Source: a virus
Length of the DNA: 64,000 nucleotides
Direction: 5' to 3' (one strand)
Virus record (IMG/VR): IMGVR_UViG_3300048571_000088
Span: 62,001 to 126,000 of that record
Position numbers and translations under genes: made by a program. A model generated the notes under the pieces. It was not told where the DNA came from and searched no databases. It saw only the letters and a list, made by a program, of their open reading frames with translations. Shown piece by piece: positions 7,354 to 13,695 of this stretch (positions are counted from its first letter, which is position 1; every line of letters starts with the position of its first letter).

Positions 7354-7787
7354 TCGTCATTCTTCTTTAAGAATTTACATTCCTTGTAATGTGCCCAACC
7401 ACAGGTGTTAGTAGCTTGTTGGTGCTTAGCAATATGACCACCATTGTGTCCGATGAATCCATCACCATAATCAACCAATAAATATAAGTCAGTCAATTTG
7501 CTACCTGTGGAGACAACAAACCCTCGACCAAGTGTAGTGATGACTTCTTTACCTAAATGCTTCTGCATTGGGTGGGTATATTGAATAGGTACTTGTTCAA
7601 TATCTTTGTGATGGATATCCCACTTCCTGCCACTATCATTCAGAAAGGTTACCGTATTACCCCCCGAACCAGATAAGCCATCTACGGTATGGATATCACC
7701 AATCTTAAAAGGTGCTAATCCAACATAGCTATGCTCTAAACTCTTGATGATATATTGCTCATTGACCTTTACATTCTTTAGCTTCAT
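7350..7787 (-). CDS. SH3/KOW-like small-barrel protein, 145 aa
   Basis: Begins MKLKNVKVNEQYIIK, almost the same opening as the downstream paralogue, with a central GDIHTVDGLSG turn and a second barrel-like half containing several His and Gly (GHNGGHIAKHQQ). It overlaps both neighbours by 4 nt. Confidence 0.7.
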   Translation of the reverse strand: MKLKNVKVNEQYIIKSLEHSYVGLAPFKIGDIHTVDGLSGSGGNTVTFLNDSGRKWDIHHKDIEQVPIQYTHPMQKHLGKEVITTLGRGFVVSTGSKLTDLYLLVDYGDGFIGHNGGHIAKHQQATNTCGWAHYKECKFLKKNDE

Positions 7788-8263
7788 TTCGAACCCTCCA
7801 AGATTCTGTCAAGTGAATATTTAATCTTATTCACTTCGTATTCCGGTGTATTGCCTTCTTTTCCACCACCACATTTGATTTCATATAAACGCTTCAAACT
7901 CGTGAAGGCATTCCCGAAGTCAAAATCATTACCAAACCCGTGGGTAATGATATCTTGTGTCTCTAGTTTTTCAGTTGAGACAACCTTGTCCACCAGAACC
8001 TTAGGGAAGGTGTAATAACCACTACTACCACCATCACTCTTGATTACTGCTGATTGGTCTTTAATGTCCACTTCGAGGATGTCCCATCTTGTATCCCCGT
8101 CAACATCACGACCATTTGCAAAGACGGCCAAGCCACTACCCCAATCATCCGTAACTCGATATTTACCATCCCCAATATCCAAAACCCACCCAACCACCAC
8201 CCAACCTTCTTTTGTAGACCGGTAGCGATCACCTTTTTTCAGCTTACTTACATCAATGCTCAT
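7784..8263 (-). CDS. SH3-like protein with helical C-terminus, 159 aa
   Basis: Residues 1-75 resemble the neighbouring small barrels (VSKLKKGDRYRS, then VVVGWVLDIGDGKYRV). Residues 95-159 are a separate charged helical tail ending NKIKYSLDRILEGSK. It overlaps 7350-7787 by 4 nt. Function unknown. Confidence 0.7.
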   Translation of the reverse strand: MSIDVSKLKKGDRYRSTKEGWVVVGWVLDIGDGKYRVTDDWGSGLAVFANGRDVDGDTRWDILEVDIKDQSAVIKSDGGSSGYYTFPKVLVDKVVSTEKLETQDIITHGFGNDFDFGNAFTSLKRLYEIKCGGGKEGNTPEYEVNKIKYSLDRILEGSK

Positions 8264-8495
8264 AATTATGTTCCTTTTTTGCGGTAGCGATTAAAGTGTC
8301 AATCGAGTGTGTATTGACTTCACCACCGTTCATTTCGTAAGCCCATACCCATTCTCGAGTTATTATTAATGCTGCCAACAACTCTGCATTCTACTGTTTG
8401 AGTTGAGATATCTTATTTGTTTGTATGCAAGCCTCTTGCTCAAATTTTATAACTGTATCTATTGTGTTTATTTTCAGCCAACCCCATAGTGACAT
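8253..8495 (-). pseudogene. 80-codon gene interrupted by one in-frame amber codon
   Basis: From the ATG at 8493-8495 the frame reads 34 codons to a TAG at 8391-8393 and then continues open for 45 more codons to a TGA. The join (ISQLKQ - stop - NAELLAALIITREW) falls inside a pattern, 'QLK.QNAELL.AL', common in a family of short phage proteins; after the stop comes EWVWAYEMNGGEV. Either the gene is broken by a nonsense mutation or the amber is read through. Elsewhere in this window TAG ends genes normally. Confidence 0.5.
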
Positions 8496-8504
8496 TTTTA
8501 TGCT

Positions 8505-8708
8505 TTATGGTTTAAGTTTCTTTAGCTCAGAGATGTGAGCAATCACAGACCGCTTGTGAGGTTCAAACTGGACGAAAACAAATGCTACCTTTTCACCTGA
8601 CCCTAACGATTCGATTTCCCCATGTTGCCCCACATAATGCGATAGTGCTTGTGTGGCATTTCGCTTAACTTGCACGGGTAATCCTACCTTAATATTCTCA
8701 GCTTTCAT
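8505..8708 (-). CDS. SH3/KOW-like small-barrel protein, 67 aa
   Basis: The ATG at 8706-8708 is chosen because it gives the family opening MKAENIKVGLPVQVK and has AAGGAA upstream. The pattern YVGQHGEIESLGSG closely parallels YIGQKGEI-type turns in the paralogue at 8868-9062. It overlaps the end of the upstream gene (8698-8871) by 11 nt. Confidence 0.68.
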   Translation of the reverse strand: MKAENIKVGLPVQVKRNATQALSHYVGQHGEIESLGSGEKVAFVFVQFEPHKRSVIAHISELKKLKP

Positions 8709-8871
8709 ACCAAGGTTTCCTTCTGGGGTTTTTTTCGTTGTATTCATCCATTTGTTCATCCCACGACTGTTGCTTTGAGGTGGGTTTGTCAGACAGCTTA
8801 GCATTAGCTTCACTAAGAGCTTCTGATCCACCAGCCCAACCATCTTCAGTATCCCAATCACATCTATTCAT
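8698..8871 (-). CDS. small acidic Trp-rich protein, 57 aa
   Basis: The ATG overlaps the stop of 8868-9062 as ATGA, with an AGGTGA box upstream. The product is acidic and Trp/Gly-rich at the start (CDWDTEDGWAGG) and ends with a basic patch (NPRRKPWYES). The precise coupling supports a real gene. Confidence 0.6.
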   Translation of the reverse strand: MNRCDWDTEDGWAGGSEALSEANAKLSDKPTSKQQSWDEQMDEYNEKNPRRKPWYES

Positions 8872-9062
8872 ATCTTCACCTTTTTGATTTCATAGTGCAT
8901 ACATAGAATGGATGTGTTATCTTTTCCTACTACTACATAGCAAGCTTTTGGACTATCCACTTTTACAATCTCACCTTTCTGACCGATAAAATCAGCAGCA
9001 TTGCCTAATGCGTTAGGTTTGATGATTACCTCCAAACCGACCTTCATGTTTTTAGCTTTCAT
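8868..9062 (-). CDS. SH3/KOW-like small-barrel protein, 64 aa
   Basis: MKAKNMKVGLEVIIKPNALG is followed by FIGQKGEIVKVDSPKACYVV, the same strand-turn pattern as 8505-8708. This is the clearest pair of paralogues in the array. 4-nt overlaps occur at both ends. Confidence 0.72.
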   Translation of the reverse strand: MKAKNMKVGLEVIIKPNALGNAADFIGQKGEIVKVDSPKACYVVVGKDNTSILCMHYEIKKVKI

Positions 9063-9472
9063 ACCACAACCTCTTTATTATACGATTGACAAATGAAATA
9101 CCAAATCCCCGTTCTTTCCCCAACACCAGAAACACTGTGTGCCGATGTGTGATCAAACAAAAATACATCACCACTTCTGACTCTCATAAAGTCAGCTCCA
9201 ACACAAAAATTAAGTGGGAGATTGACTTTTGGAAACCACAGAAGTGTCAAGTCTGAACCTTCGTCATCAACGTGCTGTCTAACATGCCTACTCATTCGAC
9301 CACCAATGATGAGGTCTTCATGTTTAACTTCCACCAGGCCATCCTTAGCCTGTAACTTCTGAATTTCAATAGGCCATTCAACATTCAATACATCAGTGAA
9401 GCACCTGTCATCATTGTTTACAGCCAGTTGCTTCAGAAAACCTTTTACTGGCTTTACATTACCAATTTTCAT
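9059..9472 (-). CDS. probable 2OG-Fe(II) oxygenase-like protein, 137 aa
   Basis: The C-terminal half has the layout of a double-stranded beta-helix dioxygenase: an HxD candidate in RQHVDDEGSD, the hydrophobic strands of DLTLLWFP, then SGDVFLFDHTSAHSVSG with a distal His, and ERTG with a candidate 2-oxoglutarate-binding Arg. This matches the usual HxD...H...R order. At 137 residues it is short, so it may be a minimal or partly degenerate version. A clearer dioxygenase (AlkB type) is at 24623. Confidence 0.5.
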   Translation of the reverse strand: MKIGNVKPVKGFLKQLAVNNDDRCFTDVLNVEWPIEIQKLQAKDGLVEVKHEDLIIGGRMSRHVRQHVDDEGSDLTLLWFPKVNLPLNFCVGADFMRVRSGDVFLFDHTSAHSVSGVGERTGIWYFICQSYNKEVVV

Positions 9473-9501
9473 AATTCTCTCCGTTGTTATAGACCTACTG
9501 A

Positions 9502-9660
9502 CTATTCTGAATCATCATATTCATTCACTAAATCCTGAATAGTCTGGTTAGCTTGAGTAAGCTCCTCATTCAACTCTGTAAGGTAGTAAACAGCTTCAGA
9601 GATTTCTTGATCACTATCTGCACCATCAGTAAGCATACGAATTACAGTGTTGATGCTCAT
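9502..9660 (-). CDS. small acidic coiled-coil protein, 52 aa
   Basis: ATG preceded by a GGGTGA box; 52 residues with heptad-like spacing (LTELNEELTQANQTIQDL) and an acidic C-terminus. No family recognised. Confidence 0.5.
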   Translation of the reverse strand: MSINTVIRMLTDGADSDQEISEAVYYLTELNEELTQANQTIQDLVNEYDDSE

Positions 9661-9710
9661 GATTCACCCTGTGCCTTTACGGTTGCTTTCGGTGTTGGTG
9701 GAAGTGGCTG

Positions 9711-9977
9711 TCAGAATTTTGGGCGCCAAACTCCCTCCGGTGTGTTTGAATGAGTTTTCCAATGACCACCAATCTTTCTGGACGCAACAGCCTGATTCAC
9801 GCCGAATTCGTCAATAATAAGCACGCGCTTATCGGGTGGCGCGCTCTCAATTGGCCGCCAAAAAAACGCAGCCAACAACTCTGAATTCTGCGCCTTGAGC
9901 TTCTTGATTTCGGCTTGCGCTAAAGCAAGCATCAAAATAAAAACCAATACAAGAGTATACGTAAAGAATGTTAACAT
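9711..9977 (-). CDS. membrane-anchored DUF551-like protein, 88 aa
   Basis: One N-terminal membrane segment (about residues 5-22) and a short Lys/Ala helix precede a WRPIESAPPDKRVLI segment and a closing GVWRPKF. That is the arrangement of DUF551, a small domain frequent in enterobacterial prophages. Base composition is richer in G+C than the surrounding phage DNA, suggesting recent acquisition together with the next three genes. Confidence 0.6.
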   Translation of the reverse strand: MLTFFTYTLVLVFILMLALAQAEIKKLKAQNSELLAAFFWRPIESAPPDKRVLIIDEFGVNQAVASRKIGGHWKTHSNTPEGVWRPKF

Positions 9978-10165
9978 GCTGTTTTTCCTTTTGAGTCGGC
10001 GACTGTTGCTTTCAACTCAGCATTTTCAGCTTCTAATCGGTCGATTTTGTGTAACAGGTTAACGACATTTGCAGATGTGATTTGCTGTGTAAACCACCGC
10101 TTTATGTCTTTGTCTTTAAATTCGCACTGCTTGTGCAACTGCCATGCTTCCATTAGTTCTGTCAT
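9971..10165 (-). CDS. small helical protein, 64 aa
   Basis: Helical throughout, with a coiled-coil stretch (LHKIDRLEAENAELKATV) similar to helices found beside 'AQNAELLAAL' phage proteins. It overlaps the neighbours by 4-7 nt. Function unknown. Confidence 0.62.
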   Translation of the reverse strand: MTELMEAWQLHKQCEFKDKDIKRWFTQQITSANVVNLLHKIDRLEAENAELKATVADSKGKTAC

Positions 10166-10461
10166 GTTTTACCTTGTGCTTTGGCAATTACTGTTTTGCA
10201 CTGTGCATCTAGCTTACAGTTTTTGCAGAAAGCGTGATTGCAGCCGCAAAAACCCTGAAATGCCATAGCTTCAAGTGCAGCTAACAACTCAGGAGCAGCA
10301 GCAATTAAATAACCATTAAGATCTTGAATTGCTTCGCCATTTGGTTGGTATTGCAACCATCCCCAGCCGCGAACATCAGCAATTGGTTGATGCTCTTTGG
10401 CAGTGCGTACCGTTTGTCGTTTTGGGCAATACACCCAGGGTGCTGGTGTGTGCTGGCTCAT
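10162..10461 (-). CDS. HTPGPW-type prophage hypothetical protein, 99 aa
   Basis: The ATG at 10459-10461 overlaps the upstream stop (ATGA) and gives MSQHTPAPW, the hallmark start of a widespread family of small prophage proteins. IADVRGWGWLQ and LIAAAPELLAALEAM follow in the family's usual order. The C-terminal part is Cys-rich (FCGCNHAFCKNCK). Function unknown in the family. Confidence 0.72.
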   Translation of the reverse strand: MSQHTPAPWVYCPKRQTVRTAKEHQPIADVRGWGWLQYQPNGEAIQDLNGYLIAAAPELLAALEAMAFQGFCGCNHAFCKNCKLDAQCKTVIAKAQGKT

Positions 10462-10844
10462 GCTTGCACCCCACACAACTCATCCGGCACATCTACATCA
10501 ACACCTAGCTGCATCTGCACGACGCCGCGGGCAACGGCTTGTTCGGGCGTGTCACCGTATTCATCCCATTCACTATCACCGGGCGTAGCGCTCCACAGCG
10601 ACGTTATGTTCCAGTATGCCAGCGCTATCTTGTGTTCTTTAATCAACTCCATGCACGTTGCGGGGTCGGTGTAGAAAAACCCGCACTTATGGTGTCTCGG
10701 GTAACCATTTGGTAAAGGTAGCGCCAATACAGCAATTGAGCTGTCATAGGGGTTTGGGCGACTCATTTCAGGTTCTAGCTTCAAAGCATCAGCCAACGCC
10801 CAATCAAGCGCCAATCCGGTCAGTTCTGCGGCTTGGATTTTCAT
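10458..10844 (-). CDS. DUF2591-like phage protein, 128 aa
   Basis: The N-terminus KIQAAELTGLALDWALADA matches the DUF2591 signature (ELTG..LDWAVA.A). The C-terminus includes the 'TPEQAVAR' helix. The family is common in enterobacterial phages and has no known function. 4-nt overlaps link it to both neighbours. Confidence 0.72.
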   Translation of the reverse strand: MKIQAAELTGLALDWALADALKLEPEMSRPNPYDSSIAVLALPLPNGYPRHHKCGFFYTDPATCMELIKEHKIALAYWNITSLWSATPGDSEWDEYGDTPEQAVARGVVQMQLGVDVDVPDELCGVQA

Positions 10845-11116
10845 CCCACAGCCTCCAATTGCAGCTTACGTAACCGTTTACGGGTTTTAACAGAAGGTAG
10901 TACTACAGGAGCTACATTGGTTCGAGTGTACCGACAGGCAAATGCATGTGGGTAGTTCTGGATCCACACTTCAGTATCTCCAAACTTAACTGTATACATG
11001 TCAACAACAACTAATGGGTGCGTATCCATTAGTGTATTAAGAACTGTATCCCACTCTTTTGAAGTTGGGTAGTTCTGGAACCAATAATCAGGGTATAACC
11101 GATACCAATCAATCAT
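10841..11116 (-). CDS. hypothetical protein, 91 aa
   Basis: The ATG at 11114-11116 is preceded by GGAGAG. The product has a beta-rich core with two related WFQNYP / WIQNYP segments and a basic C-terminal tail (VKTRKRLRKLQLE). No family recognised. It overlaps the next upstream gene by 8 nt. Confidence 0.68.
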   Translation of the reverse strand: MIDWYRLYPDYWFQNYPTSKEWDTVLNTLMDTHPLVVVDMYTVKFGDTEVWIQNYPHAFACRYTRTNVAPVVLPSVKTRKRLRKLQLEAVG

Positions 11117-11558
11117 TTTGAATCTCTCCAGTGTAAGGGACTGCATACTTCCAATTACAACCTGCAATACATACAAACCAGTTGCAGTCATTTTTGTAGT
11201 TTACAATGAGACGGACGCTACTAGAAGCAAGTGCTGCTCTATCTGAAGCATCACTGCAATAACAGAGAATTGGTTTTTTAGAGTCTGTTAGCTTCTGTTG
11301 AGTTAAAGCACTTCCAACTAAAGGTAAGCCTTCAAACGCAAAACCATATAAAGTTTCTAATGCAGCTTTGTTCTCGGGTGTTGCAAGGAACAATGAAGGT
11401 AAGCTACTGGTTACTACATTCTTACCTCCCAGAGTAAAGCATCTGATCGAATTAACTAAAGATAATGGGTAGTTGTTTGAAGGATGTTTAGTGACTGTAT
11501 AAATCTCTGTTCCACGAACAGGACAGTAAACCAAATCACCTACTTTGAATGGAGCCAT
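11109..11558 (-). CDS. stand-alone 'module B' protein, 149 aa
   Basis: The protein aligns along its length with the C-terminal two thirds of 11705-12385: FK(V/A)GDLVYxP at the start, YPLS, a CFT(L/V)xGK strand, LFxATxENxxxLxxLYG, PILC and a final (Y)A(V/T)PY(T/V)Gxxxx. The opening GDLVY strand resembles an SH3-like barrel. Function unknown. Confidence 0.72.
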   Translation of the reverse strand: MAPFKVGDLVYCPVRGTEIYTVTKHPSNNYPLSLVNSIRCFTLGGKNVVTSSLPSLFLATPENKAALETLYGFAFEGLPLVGSALTQQKLTDSKKPILCYCSDASDRAALASSSVRLIVNYKNDCNWFVCIAGCNWKYAVPYTGEIQND

Positions 11559-11559
11559 G

Positions 11560-11721
11560 TTAGTTACCCTCTTGGTGTATTGGTTTGAATTTGGTGCGCC
11601 TAACTGGATTCAAATTAGTGACCATCCACGTATATTGTGATTCAATCTTTGGTGGCATTGTTTCAGTGTATCCATGATCTTCTTGATTAAAGAGACGAAT
11701 CAATTCAGAGCATGTGTGCAT
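11560..11721 (-). CDS. small protein, 53 aa
   Basis: The ATG at 11719-11721 lies inside the 3' end of the upstream gene (17-nt overlap), with GGATGG ahead of it. The product ends in a basic stretch (RRTKFKPIHQEGN). No family recognised; it fills the space between module-B genes. Confidence 0.5.
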   Translation of the reverse strand: MHTCSELIRLFNQEDHGYTETMPPKIESQYTWMVTNLNPVRRTKFKPIHQEGN

Positions 11722-12385
11722 TATTTTCCCATCCTTTCACAGTTTGTACTTGACCAACATAAGGTGTTGCATAATTCCATTCTTGGTCATGGTAATCAAC
11801 AAAGTAGCCACCTTCCACTCGTACAACCAATCGAAGATAGCTACTATTAATCCCCACCAACCCATCTCTCATATTAGTTACATGGCATAAGATTGGCGTA
11901 TCACACTCCGTGAACATCTTACGCGTTAAATCACTACCTGACAGCTCTACAGGTGGCGATTCAAACTCCACGCCATATAGTTGATCTAGTAGTTTTTGGT
12001 TTTCTTGTGTTGCATGGAACAGCGCAGGTAGGGTATCAATTTTATTGCACTTGCCATCTACAGTGAAGCAGGTGTTACGGTCAGCTATTGACAAGGGATA
12101 GCTTTGTGAATTGTAATCAACGGTCGAAAATACACTTGTTCCATAATTAGGCCAGTAAACCAAGTCACCAGCTTTGAATTCATTCTGTTTCATTACAACA
12201 CTCTCTTTAGGTCTTTCAACAATGTACATGCCTTCCATTACCTCAACCATGTGATCATTAACAATGACCCATTGTCCACCGATGAACCACTCCCATGCGC
12301 CATCATGGATTTTGACACACCATTCAGGCTTCACCACAAAGTGCGTTGTACCTTGAGGAAGGGAATCCCAATCAATTTTCTTCAT
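11705..12385 (-). CDS. modular protein A+B, 226 aa
   Basis: Residues 1-62 are 'module A': IDWDSLPQGTTHFV, then a Trp-rich strand pair and YIVERPKE. The same module opens the 12964-13587 protein (IDWKNAPEGATHY ... FIERP). Residues 66-226 are 'module B', a paralogue of 11109-11558. The family with the opening 'DW...P.GATH' recurs in phages without known function. Confidence 0.75.
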   Translation of the reverse strand: MKKIDWDSLPQGTTHFVVKPEWCVKIHDGAWEWFIGGQWVIVNDHMVEVMEGMYIVERPKESVVMKQNEFKAGDLVYWPNYGTSVFSTVDYNSQSYPLSIADRNTCFTVDGKCNKIDTLPALFHATQENQKLLDQLYGVEFESPPVELSGSDLTRKMFTECDTPILCHVTNMRDGLVGINSSYLRLVVRVEGGYFVDYHDQEWNYATPYVGQVQTVKGWENNAHML

Positions 12386-12431
12386 TACACACCCTCCAGT
12401 TGAAATGTGGCTGAGTTGATACCGTACCTAA

Positions 12432-12524
12432 TCACTGGCGGAGCGCCCGCGCAATAATTGCATAGCCAGTCAACAAAAACAATACAATACACACGACTTG
12501 TGTAAACACATCGAAAAAATCCAT
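12432..12524 (-). CDS. tiny membrane protein, 30 aa
   Basis: MDFFDVFTQVVCIVLFLLTG begins a single hydrophobic span ending in a basic tail. AAAGGTG lies 7 nt upstream. Tiny single-span proteins are frequent in phage accessory regions; the function is unknown. Confidence 0.42.
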   Translation of the reverse strand: MDFFDVFTQVVCIVLFLLTGYAIIARALRQ

Positions 12525-12558
12525 TACAACACCTTTCTGAAAAACGTCACAGCTATAA

Positions 12559-12645
12559 TCATAAATCCAAGTAAGCTAGGTAGCACACCCAAACTGCTAC
12601 AAGGAGGACAAACCCTAAAACGCACAAGCAAAATGCCATCATCAT
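12559..12645 (-). CDS. tiny membrane protein, 28 aa
   Basis: Three consecutive ATGs follow a GGAGAT box. The product is nearly all one hydrophobic span (FCLCVLGFVLLVAVW). It lies 2 nt from the similar-sized upstream frame at 12648-12743. Confidence 0.4.
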   Translation of the reverse strand: MMMAFCLCVLGFVLLVAVWVCYLAYLDL

Positions 12646-12647
12646 TT

Positions 12648-12743
12648 CTACAAATCTCCTGAATACGAACGGGCAGAGAGTATAAAACCTCCGATAATAC
12701 AACCCAACAACAACAGAGGAAAACCCACAAGGAATACTTTCAT
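12648..12743 (-). CDS. tiny membrane protein, 31 aa
   Basis: MKVFLVGFPLLLLGCIIGGF is a hydrophobic span with a Gly-Cys pair; a lipoprotein-like reading (LLLLGC) is possible. A longer hydrophobic frame overlaps in another phase on the same strand and is considered less likely. Confidence 0.38.
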   Translation of the reverse strand: MKVFLVGFPLLLLGCIIGGFILSARSYSGDL

Positions 12744-12801
12744 CACACCATCACGAGCAGATTGAAAGTGAGAACACGCCACAGTTTTACACTGTCAAGC
12801 T

Positions 12802-12942
12802 CTATTTCAGGAATGAGCAGTAAAGACGCTGTACACGACAACAGCACCCCAACAGTGATTGCCAACCCATTGAAGCGAGTAGGTCTTTTGCCTTGTGAAA
12901 CTCTTCCTCGTTTTTAACATGAATAAACACGTTTTCTGTCAT
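12802..12942 (-). CDS. small protein, 46 aa
   Basis: MTENVFIHVKNEEEFHKAKD is a plausible small alpha/beta start; the second half is Cys-rich (LLGCCCRVQRLYC). A different frame over the same DNA encodes a two-span hydrophobic stretch (LAITVGVLLSCTASLLL) but lacks a clear start, so a frameshifted or overlapping gene is possible here. Confidence 0.38.
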   Translation of the reverse strand: MTENVFIHVKNEEEFHKAKDLLASMGWQSLLGCCCRVQRLYCSFLK

Positions 12943-12963
12943 TTCAATTCTCTTTACTGTTGT

Positions 12964-13587
12964 TTAGTTTACTGTTTCACTGAGACTTCTCAATGCTTTG
13001 GAGTGTAAAATTGCATCTTCACGGTTAGTGTGTAGGTTCTTGTATGCGTCTTTATTTGACTCGCTTAAAGACACACATTTGCTATTTATATTATTATTTA
13101 GGTGTACGATTGGATAGTAATATAATTTACCTAATTGCAACTCACTAGATGTTAGTGGTTTTGGTACGTTGTACCTACCGATACAAATTGTTTCTCGTGG
13201 TGGGAACTCTCCAATGTAGTATTCAAATTGATCAGACCACACATTAATAAACGATATTGCAGTTAACCAAGATCTGTCGAGGTTAGGTCGTCGGTACCAT
13301 ATTGTTTGGGAGGGATCTAAAGCCCACTTTACTATTGAATCGTGATGTACATGTTTTTTGCTTGGTTCTTTGGTTTCTTGTTGGTTAGGGCGTTCGATGA
13401 ATGTATGTTTGCTGCTAATACTTAATTTTTCTTTCATATTGTATATAGACGGCAACCAAACAGAGTTATCGTCATCGAAAAACCTTATAGTTGGCTCGTT
13501 TTTATTTCCTGGCTTGTAGTAACTTTTCACTTGCGTACAATAGTGTGTAGCTCCTTCTGGTGCATTTTTCCAATCAATTTCACTCAT
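12964..13587 (-). CDS. modular protein A+C, 207 aa
   Basis: Residues 1-68 are module A (EIDWKNAPEGATHY ... TFIERP), shared with 11705-12385. After a polar linker, residues 80-207 are module C, shared with 2745-3173 (KWALDP, TIWYRRP, EYYIGE, KPLTS, EDAILHSKAL). The same N-terminal module on two different C-terminal modules is direct evidence of domain shuffling within this phage. Function unknown. Confidence 0.78.
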   Translation of the reverse strand: MSEIDWKNAPEGATHYCTQVKSYYKPGNKNEPTIRFFDDDNSVWLPSIYNMKEKLSISSKHTFIERPNQQETKEPSKKHVHHDSIVKWALDPSQTIWYRRPNLDRSWLTAISFINVWSDQFEYYIGEFPPRETICIGRYNVPKPLTSSELQLGKLYYYPIVHLNNNINSKCVSLSESNKDAYKNLHTNREDAILHSKALRSLSETVN

Positions 13588-13659
13588 TTTGACTCTCTTT
13601 GTTTTGTTATTAGTATTAAACTAGCCTTAAAAAGAACTGGCCGTCAGTGTTAAAAAAAT

Positions 13660-13687
13660 ATGAGTGGAGAATTAATTCTCCACTCAT
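13660..13687 (-). terminator. intrinsic terminator of the RNA-polymerase-like operon
   Basis: A perfect 28-nt palindrome (ATGAGTGGAGAATT and its complement) is followed on the minus strand by ATTTTTTTAA. It lies 9 nt beyond the stop codon at 13696, so it probably ends the leftward operon. The stem core GAGTGGAGA recurs in the hairpin at 14970-14996. Confidence 0.65.
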
Positions 13688-13695
13688 GGGTTAGA

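Noticed and set aside
8040-8287. Plus- and minus-strand alternative frames over 7784-8263
   Set aside because: The SH3-like paralogue frame with 4-nt overlaps explains the region.
12524-12730. 68-aa minus-strand frame
   Set aside because: It overlaps two better-supported tiny membrane genes in another phase and begins without an RBS.
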